Source of the DNA: an uncultured Acetatifactor sp.
GTDB lineage: Bacteria; Bacillota; Clostridia; Lachnospirales; Lachnospiraceae
DNA length: 64,000 nucleotides
Direction: 5' to 3'
Assembly: GCA_910578815.1 (NCBI GenBank)
Contig: CAJTSE010000005.1
Location: 62,001-126,000 of the forward strand
Shown: positions 42,980-52,370 of the stretch, piece after piece
How positions within the stretch are numbered: the stretch's first letter is position 1
Layout of the letters: every line of letters starts with the position of its first letter
Translations under genes and position numbers: made by a program
Notes under the pieces: generated by a model
Told to the model about the DNA's origin: nothing
The model's database searches: none
The model's input: the letters and a program-made list of their open reading frames with translations, nothing else

Positions 42980-43489
42980 GTGAAGAAAATCGCACAGTTT
43001 TTGAAGGTCAGTGAAGAGAATTTTGTAAATTCCGTAAAGGAAGATTTCCCCATGTATACGGAGGCGGAAATCCGGAAAATGTATGAGGATATTAAGCTGC
43101 CGGCAAGGGCCACAAGGGGCAGCGCCGGGTACGATTTTTATGCTCCCTTTGATTTTCAGCTTTCACCGGGGGAGACGATCAAGATTCCAACGGGAATCCG
43201 GGTGCGGATGGAAGAGAACTGGGTATTACATATTTACCCCAGAAGCGGGCTGGGCTTTAAATACCGCCTGCAGTTAAATAATACGGTGGGCATCATTGAC
43301 AGCGATTATTTTAACTCGGACAACGAGGGACATATGTTTATTAAGCTGACCAATGCTTCCAATGAGGGAAAGACGCTGGAGGTGGCAAAGGGCAGCGGAT
43401 TTGCACAGGGTATTTTTTTAGAGTACGGCATCACTGTAGATGACTCTGCGGAGGGTGTGCGCAACGGCGGTTTTGGCAGCACCACATAA
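42980..43489 (+). CDS. dut: dUTP diphosphatase
   Basis: The protein has 169 residues from a GTG at 42980, chosen because GGAGGG lies six bases upstream. The trimeric dUTPase motifs are visible in order: SAGYDFYA, PRSGLGFK, NTVGIIDSDY and the C-terminal arm RNGGFGSTT. The first about 40 residues are an extra helical segment. It removes dUTP and supplies dUMP for thymidylate synthesis. Confidence 0.93.
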   Translation: MKKIAQFLKVSEENFVNSVKEDFPMYTEAEIRKMYEDIKLPARATRGSAGYDFYAPFDFQLSPGETIKIPTGIRVRMEENWVLHIYPRSGLGFKYRLQLNNTVGIIDSDYFNSDNEGHMFIKLTNASNEGKTLEVAKGSGFAQGIFLEYGITVDDSAEGVRNGGFGSTT

Positions 43490-43554
43490 AGCTGCATAAA
43501 AACAGTACAAAACAACATTAGGCGCGGTATAACGGCATCAGAAACGGCGTTTTA

Positions 43555-43583
43555 GAATAAGGAACTCCTTTTTCGGCATACTA
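43555..43583 (+). promoter_or_regulatory. Predicted sigma-G (forespore) promoter
   Basis: GAATA (43555-43559) and CATACTA (43577-43583) are 17 bp apart. Both boxes fit the Bacillus sigma-G pattern GHATR and CATNHTA without mismatch, and lie about 50 bases before a spore gene that is sigma-G dependent in Bacillus. Confidence 0.65.
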
Positions 43584-43631
43584 TGAGGACAAGATATTTT
43601 CCGATTTCATTATGTAAAAGGAGTTTTTAGT

Positions 43632-45050
43632 GTGGAGAAAGAATATATATCAGGGCGCCTGCAGGAGGACATGCAGTATCTGAATCAGGTATTGGATGTG
43701 GAGAAAAATTTTGACGTTATCTACAGGGTGGTGAATATAGGCGGGAAGGAAGCTTGTATGTACCTTGTGGACGGTTTTTGTAAGGACGATCTGATCCAGA
43801 AGCTGCTGCAGTATCTGATGGATCAGAAAGCGGAGGACATGCCTGAGGATATGCACGGAATTTCCAAACAGTTCACTCCCTATGTGGAGGTGGATGTGGA
43901 AGAGCGGTTTGACAGGCTCATTGACGCACTGTTGTCAGGAATGTTTATCCTGTTGATAGACGGTTATAAAAAGGCGCTGCTGATTGATTCCCGGACCTAT
44001 CCCGCCAGAGGCGTGGAAGAGCCGGAGAAGGATAAGGTACTCCGCGGCTCCAAGGACGGGTTTGTGGAGACGATTGTATTTAATACGGCACTGATCCGCC
44101 GCAGAATTCGCAGCACTAAGCTTTGCATGGAGATGATGAACGCCGGGAAAAGCTCCAAGACGGACATAGTGCTTTGCTATATGAAGGGCAGAGCAGATGA
44201 AAAGCTGCTGGCGGACATTAAGAGAAAGATAGAGAATATCCGGGCGGACTCCCTGACCATGAATCAGGAGTCGCTGGCGGAATGTCTGTATAAAAGGCGG
44301 TGGTATAATCCCTTTCCGAAATTTAAGTATACGGAGCGTCCGGATACGGCTGCGGCTCAGGTGCTGGAGGGAAACATTGTTATCCTGGTGGACAATTCCC
44401 CTTCAGCCATGATACTGCCCACTACCATTTTTGACGTGATAGAAGAAGCGGATGATTATTATTTCCCGCCCATTACAGGAACCTATCTTAGGCTGACCAG
44501 GCTTCTGATTACTCTGTTTACCTTTTTTATGACGCCCACCTTTCTGCTGCTGATCAATTATCCGGAATGGGTGCCGGAAAGTTTTTCCTTTATCCTTTTA
44601 CAGGAAGAGCCCAATATTCCGCTGATCTGGCAGTTCCTGATCCTGGAGCTAGCCATAGACGGGCTGAAGCTGGCGGCGGTAAATACGCCCAATATGCTGA
44701 GTACCCCTTTGAGCGTGATGGCGGCCCTTGTGCTGGGGGAGTTTTCGGTAAACAGCGGCTGGTTTAATTCCGAGGTCATGCTGTATATGGCTTTTGTGGC
44801 CATTGCCAATTATACCCAGCAGAATTACGAGCTTGGCTACGCTTTGAAATTCCTGCGTATACTGACCCTGCTTTTGACCCAATGGTTTGGGCTTTGGGGG
44901 TATATCGGCGGCATTTTGCTGGCGGTGCTGTCCGTTTGCTTTAACAGGACGGTATCTAAGAGCAGCTATATTTATCCTTTGATTCCCTTTGACTGGAAAA
45001 AGCTGAAGAATCGCCTGGTCCGCAGGCGGCTTCCAGAATCCGGGGAATGA
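43632..45050 (+). CDS. spoVAF: Spore germination protein, SpoVAF/GerAA family
   Basis: The protein has 472 residues from a GTG start after AAAAGGAG. The N-terminal about 250 residues are soluble (SGMFILLIDGYKKALLID, then a VVRGSKDGFVE-like VLRGSKDGFVE and a RRRIR segment). The C-terminal part has about five membrane helices with the family sequence NYPEWVPESFSF and NTPNMLSTPLS. GerA-type A subunits form germinant-gated channels; SpoVAF is the version linked to the SpoVA DPA channel. No gerB, gerC or spoVA genes lie beside it, so the SpoVAF label is a best guess over a general GerAA. Confidence 0.85.
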   Translation: MEKEYISGRLQEDMQYLNQVLDVEKNFDVIYRVVNIGGKEACMYLVDGFCKDDLIQKLLQYLMDQKAEDMPEDMHGISKQFTPYVEVDVEERFDRLIDALLSGMFILLIDGYKKALLIDSRTYPARGVEEPEKDKVLRGSKDGFVETIVFNTALIRRRIRSTKLCMEMMNAGKSSKTDIVLCYMKGRADEKLLADIKRKIENIRADSLTMNQESLAECLYKRRWYNPFPKFKYTERPDTAAAQVLEGNIVILVDNSPSAMILPTTIFDVIEEADDYYFPPITGTYLRLTRLLITLFTFFMTPTFLLLINYPEWVPESFSFILLQEEPNIPLIWQFLILELAIDGLKLAAVNTPNMLSTPLSVMAALVLGEFSVNSGWFNSEVMLYMAFVAIANYTQQNYELGYALKFLRILTLLLTQWFGLWGYIGGILLAVLSVCFNRTVSKSSYIYPLIPFDWKKLKNRLVRRRLPESGE

Positions 45051-45116
45051 CGGCGGGCTTTACGCAGGGCCGAAGGGATATGACGGAGGCGATGAAGGCT
45101 GACTTAGGAATGTCAG

Positions 45117-45145
45117 TTGTCAAATGGTTTTTAAGGTGATATAAT
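45117..45145 (+). promoter_or_regulatory. Sigma-A promoter of the degV-like gene
   Basis: TTGTCA (45117-45122) and a perfect TATAAT (45140-45145) are 17 bp apart, 39 bases before the start. Confidence 0.85.
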
Positions 45146-45184
45146 GTGGTATGGAAAACCATCAAAGATACTATGGAGGTGCCT

Positions 45185-46054
45185 ATGTTTAAGCTTGTAA
45201 CAGATAATATGGCGGATCTGCCACGGGAATATTTAAAAGAGCATAATGTGGACTTTATTTCTTTGAGCTATATATTGGACGGTGAGGTATATGGGAAAGA
45301 AAAGGAGCTGGATTACAGGGACTTTTACGGGATGATGCGGGACGGCAAAATGCCCACCACCTCACAGGTCAATCCGGAGGAAGCAAGGGCCTTCTTTGAA
45401 GAGTGTATCAAGGAGAATAAGGAGATTTTGTATCTTGCTTTTTCCTCCGGTTTAAGCGGCACCTGCAACAGCGGAAAAATTGCTGCGGATGAAATCATGC
45501 AGGAGCAGCCGGATGTAAAGATCGTGGTGATTGACAGCCTGGCAGCCTCTCTGGGGGAAGGGCTGCTGGTACATAAGGCGGTGCGGATGCGTGATCAGGG
45601 TAAGAGTCTGGAAGAGACGGCGGCCTGGCTGGAGGGCCATAAGCTGAATCTGGTTCATGCGTTTACGGTGGATGATCTGTTTCATCTTCACAGGGGAGGC
45701 AGGGTCAGCAAGACGGCAGCTATTCTGGGAACGTTGATTTCCATTAAGCCCAAGCTGCATGTGGACAATGAGGGACATTTGATTCTCATCGGCAAGGTCA
45801 GAGGGAGAAGAAAGTCGCTGGAGTCTCTGGTGGATTACATGGAGGCTAAGATGGGTGAATGGAGGCAGGAAAATAAGGACGATTATGTCTTTATCAGCCA
45901 TGGGGACGCTTTGGAGGATGCGGAGTATGTGCGGGAGCAGATTAAAAAGAGATTCGGCATGGAGCATTTTCTGATCAATAACGTTGGTCCCGTCATCGGT
46001 GCCCATTCAGGGCCAGGGACCATTGCGCTGTTTTTTATGGGGGAAGAGAGGTAA
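45185..46054 (+). CDS. DegV-family fatty-acid-binding protein
   Basis: The protein has 289 residues from the ATG at 45185, preceded by GGAGGT; the frame runs further upstream, but that part lies over the -10 region. Family motifs are VTDNMADLPREYL, SQVNPEEARAFFEE, LAFSSGLSGTCNSG and the C-terminal GPVIGAHSGPGT. DegV (FakB-type) proteins bind a fatty acid and present it to a kinase such as FakA. No kinase gene is adjacent. Confidence 0.93.
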   Translation: MFKLVTDNMADLPREYLKEHNVDFISLSYILDGEVYGKEKELDYRDFYGMMRDGKMPTTSQVNPEEARAFFEECIKENKEILYLAFSSGLSGTCNSGKIAADEIMQEQPDVKIVVIDSLAASLGEGLLVHKAVRMRDQGKSLEETAAWLEGHKLNLVHAFTVDDLFHLHRGGRVSKTAAILGTLISIKPKLHVDNEGHLILIGKVRGRRKSLESLVDYMEAKMGEWRQENKDDYVFISHGDALEDAEYVREQIKKRFGMEHFLINNVGPVIGAHSGPGTIALFFMGEER

Positions 46055-46060
46055 CAGGCG

Positions 46061-47746
46061 GTGAAGAAAAAAAGAATGCTTATGTATCTGCTCAGTGCGG
46101 CCGCTGTACTCTGCATGACGGCCTGCGGCAGCGGAGGATCATCGACAGGCGGCGAAAATGGCTCTCAGACAGAAAGCGGGGACAGGAATCAGGCAGGAAA
46201 TGGAGACGGTGCTTTGGCAGGCAGTGAAAATGACGGGGAGAGCAAGCCGCAGGAGCTTGAGGAAAGAGGAGAGACCATGACGGAGGAGACAGATTACATA
46301 GTGGATTATGAGGGGATTGCCACGGCAAAAATCGAGGCCGGAGTCAGCGTGCATGACCCTTCCGTTTATAAAGCAGACGGGAAATATTACATATTTGGTT
46401 CTCATATGTCCACGGCAGTATCCGAGGATCTGCGTCACTGGACTTCCATTGGGGACGGCTATAAAAACAATAATCCCGTCTATCAAGGGCTGCTGGAGAA
46501 CAGGGATGCTTTTGCCTATGCGGGGAGCAAAACAAGCGTGATTCCTACGGATGACGGCGGTTATCATGTGTGGGCGCCGGACGTAATATATAATGAAGCG
46601 GCAGGGCTCTATTATCTTTATTTCTGCACAACCTCAACCTGGAACGCTTCCAACCTGTGCTATGGTATCAGTGAAAAGATTGAGGGTCCCTATGAATGGA
46701 AGGGAGCGTTAATTTGTTCCGGATTTACGGAAGGCTCCTTGGGGGCCACTAATGTGACGGAATTTGTGGACAGGGAGGAAGCCAAGGCAAAATATATCAA
46801 GGCGAACGGAGAATATAATTTTGACCGGTATCCGAATGCCATAGACCCTGCGGTACTCTATGATGAGGACGGGCGGTTGTGGATGGTATACGGTTCCTGG
46901 TCCGGGGGAATGTTCCTTTTGGAGCTTGACCCTGAGACAGGGGAAGTGATTCATCCGGAGGCGGATGAGGAAAAACAGGTGGATCCTTATTTTGGAAAGC
47001 GCCTGATGGGCGGCCTTCATACTTCCATAGAGGCGCCGTACATATTGTATGATAAGGAAAGCGGATATTATTATCTGTTTGTATCCTACGGCGGACTTGT
47101 AAGGACCGGGGGGTATCAGATCAGGGTATTCCGTTCCGAGACCATTGACGGCGAGTATGTGGACATGAACGGAAAATATCCTTTAGATACCGGAAACTTA
47201 AAGCAGAGTCCTTACGGTCTGAAGCTGTCCGGAAACTATTACCTCCCAAGCCTGCCAATGGCTTATATGGCTACGGGGCATAATTCCGCGTTCGTAGATG
47301 ATGACGGGAAAAAGTATATTGTGAATCATACCAGATTTGATATGAATGCGGAATATCATGAGCCGAGGGTACACCAGTTTATTGTAAACGAAGAGGGCTG
47401 GCCCTGTATGCTGCCCTATGCCACAGACGGGGAAACGGTCAGTGCAGCCGGATATGAGGCGGGAGAGCTGGCAGGGAAATATTACGTGATCAATCAGGGG
47501 ACAGCTATTAACGCAGAGATTGCCCAACCCTTTATCCTTTATCTGGAGGCGGACGGCACGGTGCGGGGTGACGGCGTTCAGGGCAGTTGGGAAGCAAGGG
47601 CAGGAAGCTGCTGCATGAGCATTACCTATGGAGATGCCAGCTACAGCGGCGTATTCTGCCGGATGAAGGATGAAGCGGGAACTGAGGTTATGGTCTTCAG
47701 TGCCGTAGGCAATAACGAAAGCGTCTGGGGCGTGAAATATCCGTAA
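46061..47746 (+). CDS. Secreted GH43 arabinan endo-1,5-alpha-L-arabinosidase-like lipoprotein
   Basis: The protein has 561 residues from a GTG start. The signal peptide ends in the lipobox MTAC near residue 27, followed by a Gly/Ser/Glu-rich linker. The five-bladed GH43 domain starts near 100: VHDPSVYKADGKYYIFGS with the base Asp, DPAVLYDEDGRLWMVYGSW with the second Asp, and a later Glu in SIEAPYI as likely acid. The last about 90 residues form the beta domain seen in extracellular endo-arabinanases. It would degrade arabinan outside the cell. No transporter genes for the products are adjacent. Confidence 0.88.
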   Translation: MKKKRMLMYLLSAAAVLCMTACGSGGSSTGGENGSQTESGDRNQAGNGDGALAGSENDGESKPQELEERGETMTEETDYIVDYEGIATAKIEAGVSVHDPSVYKADGKYYIFGSHMSTAVSEDLRHWTSIGDGYKNNNPVYQGLLENRDAFAYAGSKTSVIPTDDGGYHVWAPDVIYNEAAGLYYLYFCTTSTWNASNLCYGISEKIEGPYEWKGALICSGFTEGSLGATNVTEFVDREEAKAKYIKANGEYNFDRYPNAIDPAVLYDEDGRLWMVYGSWSGGMFLLELDPETGEVIHPEADEEKQVDPYFGKRLMGGLHTSIEAPYILYDKESGYYYLFVSYGGLVRTGGYQIRVFRSETIDGEYVDMNGKYPLDTGNLKQSPYGLKLSGNYYLPSLPMAYMATGHNSAFVDDDGKKYIVNHTRFDMNAEYHEPRVHQFIVNEEGWPCMLPYATDGETVSAAGYEAGELAGKYYVINQGTAINAEIAQPFILYLEADGTVRGDGVQGSWEARAGSCCMSITYGDASYSGVFCRMKDEAGTEVMVFSAVGNNESVWGVKYP

Positions 47747-47856
47747 AGCGGAGACCTGCTGCGGGAAAAGCAGAAAAGAATAGCTACGTGAATGGATTAT
47801 GAAAGAATTTTGACGGAAAAAACAGAATATGCAGGGAAACTTGCAAAACAATAGAT

Positions 47857-47895
47857 AATCTCTTGCTTTTTAGGTTGAAAAAGCAAGAGATTTTT
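47857..47895. terminator. Strong hairpin terminator, 15-bp perfect stem
   Basis: AATCTCTTGCTTTTT (47857-47871) is perfectly complementary to 47878-47892, with a T-rich stretch after it. The A/T ends of the stem could let it work in both directions. The rest of the 322-base gap holds a promoter-like site near its end. Confidence 0.85.
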
Positions 47896-48012
47896 ATGTT
47901 TTGCATTTTTTGTGGCATAATGAGGCAGTGAAAGAAAAAGGGCCATGCAATACAGGATAAGATGTGGTATGTGAGGTTAAGCATTACTTAATATTAATCC
48001 AGAGCGCGCCGC

Positions 48013-48041
48013 TTTTACTTAAGCAGCACTTGGTATATAAT
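48013..48041 (+). promoter_or_regulatory. Possible promoter with ACTTAA repeats before the XRE regulator
   Basis: A perfect TATAAT (48036-48041) is 17 bp from a weak TTTTAC (48013-48018). ACTTAA occurs three times between 47986 and 48056, around the promoter, and could be an operator for the XRE protein encoded next. The weak -35 box would fit a regulated promoter. Confidence 0.5.
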
Positions 48042-48068
48042 ATTAGCAGTACTTAAAGGAGGCGTGGG

Positions 48069-48893
48069 ATGAATCATTTTATGATCGGAGAGCAAATACA
48101 GAAATTCAGAAAGGAGGCCGGACTGACCCAAAAGGAGCTGGGGGAAGCACTGGGGATCAGCAGTTCGGCGGTTTCCCAGTGGGAGACAGGCGGCACGCCG
48201 GACATATCGCTGCTGCCTGCGCTGGCGGACAGGCTGGGAGTCAGTATCGACGCTTTATTCGGACGGGAGGAAGTCACGAGGGAAAATATGGATGAGGCGC
48301 TGCCGGTTTATCTGGCATCACTGCCGGAATCCAAGCGTCTGGAGGAAAGCTGTCGTCTTATGTGTAAGGTAATGAAATCCTTATGTATGGATTTTAAGGA
48401 TCGGCATACGGGCAATATTGATATTTCCGGCGGATTTCAATTTCGCCTGGTTTCAGACCAAGGGATTATGGCAGGCAGTATGTCGGAGAAAATGCCGTTT
48501 GCATGGATATTTCCAGAGCCGGAGCAGGGCTACGCCGCCGCCCTTTCTTCGAATGACGAGTACCGCAGACTGTTTGGGGTGCTTTCCAGGCCTCATGCGC
48601 TGGAGCTGCTGAGGCTGTTATATCAGAGGCCGCCCAGGCATTGTACTGCGGACGTGATTGTAAAGCGTCTGGGAATCGACGGAGAGGAAACCCGGACGCT
48701 TCTTGCGGAATTTGCCGGTCTGGAGCTTGTTCAGGAGCTGGATCTGGAAACGGAGAAGGGGGATATTAAGGTGTATAACGTCAATGACTGCGGAGGACTG
48801 GTGCCGTTTCTTTGTGCCTCGCAGATGATGTTTCATTCCCAGGGCTCTACTGTTTCCCGTTTCAGCCGAAAGGAGCCATTATTAAAAAAATAG
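48069..48893 (+). CDS. XRE-family transcriptional regulator
   Basis: The protein has 274 residues. Residues 8-62 are a Cro/CI-type HTH (IQKFRKEAGLTQKELGEALG and SSSAVSQWETG). The C-terminal part (about 165-235) resembles an ArsR-like winged helix (SRPHALELLRLLYQRPPRHCTADVIV). The combination is uncommon. GGAGG precedes the start. The ABC exporter gene follows after about 40 bases, so it probably controls it. Confidence 0.85.
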   Translation: MNHFMIGEQIQKFRKEAGLTQKELGEALGISSSAVSQWETGGTPDISLLPALADRLGVSIDALFGREEVTRENMDEALPVYLASLPESKRLEESCRLMCKVMKSLCMDFKDRHTGNIDISGGFQFRLVSDQGIMAGSMSEKMPFAWIFPEPEQGYAAALSSNDEYRRLFGVLSRPHALELLRLLYQRPPRHCTADVIVKRLGIDGEETRTLLAEFAGLELVQELDLETEKGDIKVYNVNDCGGLVPFLCASQMMFHSQGSTVSRFSRKEPLLKK

Positions 48894-48933
48894 GATAAGC
48901 ATTTACTGGTTACGGAAAGGGATGGTGATTCAC

Positions 48934-50541
48934 ATGTACAGATATATAAAGGCCCGATTTGGGCAGTTTATGGGAGTGACGGCGCTTTTGATCGTCTTTA
49001 CGGCAGTAACAAGAGCTTCCAGTTTGATCGAACAGCGTCTGATTGATGCGGCGATGGGACAGGATTTGGCGGGGCTGCGCCGGAATATTCTGCTGGTGCT
49101 GGGGATGTCCTGTATCCAGTCGGTGATATATGTGATTGCTTCCGTATGCAGGGATGTTTTCCGGGTGGCTCTGATCAACGATGCCAGAATAAAAACCTTT
49201 GACGGTATTATGCGCAGAAGCCGCAGGGATTTTGAAAAGAAGCATTCTTCCGATTATGTTTCCGCTCTGATCAATGATATGTCAACGATTCAGGGGAGTT
49301 TAAACATACTGTTTATGGGGGTAGTGACAGGATCGTTGATGATTTTAACCACGGTAATGATGTTTTATTATCAGCCCCTGGTGACAGTGTGCGCCATTTT
49401 CAGCGCTCTTATGATGACGACAGTGCCGATGACCCTTGGCGGTGTGACAGCAAGATGGCAGAAGCGGCGTTCCGGGCAGCTGGCGGCGCTGACGGCCATG
49501 CTCTCGGAATGCTTTGGCGGTTTTGAGACAATCACGACCTTTGGAATCAGCCGGCAGATCCGTCGCCGGTTTCGGGAATGCAGTAAGGAGCTGCAATACT
49601 GTGACAGCCATGCGGAAGGGCTTAACGCGTTTACCGACAGTCTTGCCCAGCTGTTAAGCGTTCTTGCTCAGACGGGGATTCTTGTACTTTCCTGCTGGAT
49701 GGTATTTCAGGGCCGGATGACCATCGGAGGGATGGTAGTGTTTACAGGGCTAAACAGCTCATTCTGCTCAGGACTTTCCACAATGCTGATGCTGGCGCCG
49801 GTGCTTAAAGGCGTTAAGCCGATTACAGACCGCGTGAACGAGCTTGCAGACTATGTGTGCGAAGGTAAAACGGGAGAGAAAGAGCCCTCCTTTAAGGAAA
49901 CCCTGGAGGTGAAGAACCTTGGTTTCGGATATGATGAGGAATCCGCCGTTTTCAATCAGCTGTCCCTGAACCTGCGCCGAGGAGGGAAATATGCTCTGAC
50001 CGGAGAAAGCGGCAGCGGTAAGAGTACACTGATTCATCTTTTGCTGGGAGATTACCTGAATTATACGGGCGAAATATATTATGACGGGACGGAGCTGCGC
50101 AAATTAACGCAGGAAAAGCTGTATCAGGTGGCGGTATGTATTCATCAGGAGGTATTCCTTTTTGACGATACCATCCGCAATAATATCTGTCTGTATGAAG
50201 CGTTCAGCGACGAGCAGCTTGACTGGGCACTAAAGGCCAGCGGCGTCAGTAAATTTACGGACACTTTTCCTGAGGGAATCTCTTATCAGGTGGGAGAGAG
50301 GGGAGAGCGGCTGTCCGGGGGACAGAAGCAGCGGATTGCAATCGCCAGGGCGTTGATCCGCAATACGGATTTCCTGATTCTCGATGAGGGAACGTCAGCG
50401 CTGGATGAGCAGACCGCCGGGGAAATTGAAGCGGAGCTATTGCAGTTGGAGAAGCTGACGCTGCTCACTATCACCCACCATTTGAGGAAACCGGAGGAAT
50501 ATGACGAAGTGTTTGCCCTAAAAGACGGGAAGATCGCTTGA
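48934..50541 (+). CDS. ABC transporter, fused membrane and ATPase domains
   Basis: The protein has 535 residues; starts at 48922, 48925 and 48934 are all possible. The N-terminal part has about six membrane helices. The ATPase has Walker A TGESGSGKST near 355, signature LSGGQKQRI, Walker B FLILDEGTSALD and TITHH. It is a type I exporter half transporter and probably works as a homodimer. The upstream XRE regulator suggests regulated export of a peptide, lipid or drug; the substrate is unknown. Confidence 0.88.
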   Translation: MYRYIKARFGQFMGVTALLIVFTAVTRASSLIEQRLIDAAMGQDLAGLRRNILLVLGMSCIQSVIYVIASVCRDVFRVALINDARIKTFDGIMRRSRRDFEKKHSSDYVSALINDMSTIQGSLNILFMGVVTGSLMILTTVMMFYYQPLVTVCAIFSALMMTTVPMTLGGVTARWQKRRSGQLAALTAMLSECFGGFETITTFGISRQIRRRFRECSKELQYCDSHAEGLNAFTDSLAQLLSVLAQTGILVLSCWMVFQGRMTIGGMVVFTGLNSSFCSGLSTMLMLAPVLKGVKPITDRVNELADYVCEGKTGEKEPSFKETLEVKNLGFGYDEESAVFNQLSLNLRRGGKYALTGESGSGKSTLIHLLLGDYLNYTGEIYYDGTELRKLTQEKLYQVAVCIHQEVFLFDDTIRNNICLYEAFSDEQLDWALKASGVSKFTDTFPEGISYQVGERGERLSGGQKQRIAIARALIRNTDFLILDEGTSALDEQTAGEIEAELLQLEKLTLLTITHHLRKPEEYDEVFALKDGKIA

Positions 50542-50639
50542 TTGGAATACAGCTGACCTGAATTCTTCTTGATCTGTCCTTGTTTTCGGTGTAGCATCAT
50601 CTGTACAGCATTAGAACAGGCATTGTAAAGGACGGGGAA

Positions 50640-51670
50640 AGCGGGGAGGAATACCTGCTTATGTTTCTGCATAACGAGAATGTCCTGCCAAGGATTGATG
50701 CTCTGACGGATCTATACTCACAGGCCAGATTTACAACGGATATTGACGGGGCGATTGCGCAGAAGAAGTCTCCTTTTGCGGTTTTGATGGTTAAGCTGGA
50801 GCGATTTTAATTGAGCAGCAGTACGAGGGCAGGGCAGATGCTTTAACTTCCAAGGTTGCGTATGCCCTGGGGCATTCGGAGACAGAACATCAGGGGAAGC
50901 TGATTATCTTTAATGATGAGATGTGTACGTCGGGAAATGTTGATCTGGATTTGATGAAGGTGATCCATCAGTCGGTCAGGGAAGGCTGTCAGGGATTTTA
51001 TGTGGTATATCAGCCTATTGTGGATTCCGAGACAGGGCATATCGTGGGGGCTGAGGCTCTGGTCCGTTGGCGCAGGGAGCCGTATGGCAATGTTCCGCCT
51101 GGTATGTTTATTGAATGGATGGAAAAAGATCCGGGAATGTACGAGCTGGGAAATTATGTAATGCAGACGGCTCTGCAGGAAACGGTGGGACTGCTTGAGC
51201 TTTTGCCGGAGTTTGTGCTGAATGTTAATGTGTCCGCAAGGCAGATGGAGCGGGAAGAATTCCGCGGGATGGCAATGGATGACTACGGGACCGGAAGCGC
51301 ATCTTCAGGGATTGTATTATATGCTCCCATGGACGAGATCAAACTGGACATGAGCTTTATCAGGGGAATCACCGAGGATTCGAAGAAGCAGGCCATGGTC
51401 AGGTCCATTGTGGACTTTGCAAACAGCTGTGGCATGAGCACCTGCCTGGAGGGTGTAGAGACAGAGGAATTGCAGAATTATCTGCGAACCTTCAATGCTA
51501 CCTGGTTCCAGGGGTATTATTACTCGAAGCCTGTGGAAATTGATAGATTTCGGGAGCTGGTGGAAACAAATATCTGTTGGTGGGGCCTGCTGTCAAATTT
51601 TCCGACACATACAAGTTTACGCAGAATCCGACACATACAAGCTTACGCAGAATTTAATGGAATTGGGTGA
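50640..51670 (+). pseudogene. Decayed diguanylate cyclase/phosphodiesterase (GGDEF-EAL) gene
   Basis: A GGDEF-type beginning (RIDALTDLYSQARF near 50700) stops at 50810 after about 57 codons; the GGDEF active site itself is missing. In another frame the sequence resumes near 50813 and leads to an EAL domain (VVYQPIVD, AEALVRWR, NVNVSARQM). Between REEFRG and MDDYGTG the EAL domain lacks roughly 50-60 residues, catalytic ones included. The end (DMSFIRGI, LEGVETEE, FQGYYYSKPV) is normal for the family. The gene thus has a frameshift and at least two deletions and cannot make an active enzyme. Confidence 0.85.
51601..51652. repeat. Two tandem 26-bp direct repeats
   Basis: Bases 51601-51626 and 51627-51652 are identical at 25 of 26 positions. 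They lie at the 3' end of the decayed EAL gene and may mark an old duplication or rearrangement point. Confidence 0.95.
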
Positions 51671-51732
51671 GTGTTTGAGGTAAAATAATATGATTGAACA
51701 ATTTTAAAAGCGTAAATTTATGGAGGTAATTT

Positions 51733-52257
51733 ATGATTGATGTTAGAATAATCGGCGCGGAGCATAAACAGGATATTAACATACCAAACGAACCGTTTCT
51801 TTTGTTTGGTCGAATGATTCCGACTTATGTAGAGGAACAATGGAATTATTCGGTTGAAAAATTTGACAGAGAAGAACAAATGTGCTTCCCGGATGAAAAT
51901 TATAGTTATGATAATATGGTAGATAATAGCACATTTATTGGTGCTTATGATAATGAAAAGTGTATTGGCCTTGCTATTATGCAGGAAGGCTTTTTAAGAT
52001 ATATGTACTTGTATGATTTAAAGGTTAACAGTGCATATCGTAAATGCGGTGTGGCAAAAGCCCTTATCGAAAAGGCAAAAATAATTGCTAAAGAAAAAGG
52101 ATATAGGGGCATTTATACCCAGGGACAGGATAATAATTTAGGAGCATGTTTGTTCTATATAAGAACTGGTTTTTACATTGGAGGTTTTGATTCCAATGTA
52201 TATAAGGGGACAAAGCAAGAAGGGAAATCAGATATTATTTTTTATTTAGATTGCTGA
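51733..52257 (+). CDS. GNAT acetyltransferase, streptothricin-acetyltransferase-like
   Basis: The protein has 174 residues. The acetyl-CoA site is in SAYRKCGVAKALIEKAK (R-x-x-G-x-A-like), and the ending GACLFYIRTGFYIGGFD is typical of the fold. The N-terminal pattern PNEPFLLFGRMIPTYVEEQW and the overall plan resemble the Sat4/SatA streptothricin acetyltransferases. The gene is clearly more AT-rich than its neighbours and sits between a decayed gene and the cotJ locus, both signs of transfer. GGAGGT precedes the start. Resistance to streptothricin is possible but unproven. Confidence 0.7.
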   Translation: MIDVRIIGAEHKQDINIPNEPFLLFGRMIPTYVEEQWNYSVEKFDREEQMCFPDENYSYDNMVDNSTFIGAYDNEKCIGLAIMQEGFLRYMYLYDLKVNSAYRKCGVAKALIEKAKIIAKEKGYRGIYTQGQDNNLGACLFYIRTGFYIGGFDSNVYKGTKQEGKSDIIFYLDC

Positions 52258-52333
52258 ATAAACACAGCACAGAAAGAATATTTTCTAAGTCACCTATTAC
52301 AACATCCAACAGATACAGGGCAGGCGGGAGAGC

Positions 52334-52357
52334 AAAGGGGCCTTGCAAGGCCCCTTT
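52334..52357 (-). terminator. Palindromic hairpin after cotJC
   Basis: A perfect 24-base palindrome (52334-52357, GGGGCCTT core arm) lies just beyond the cotJC stop on the minus strand. Only three T follow on that strand, so it may act as a terminator or as a transcript end stabiliser. Confidence 0.65.
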
Positions 52358-52370
52358 CATAACGCTTTTA

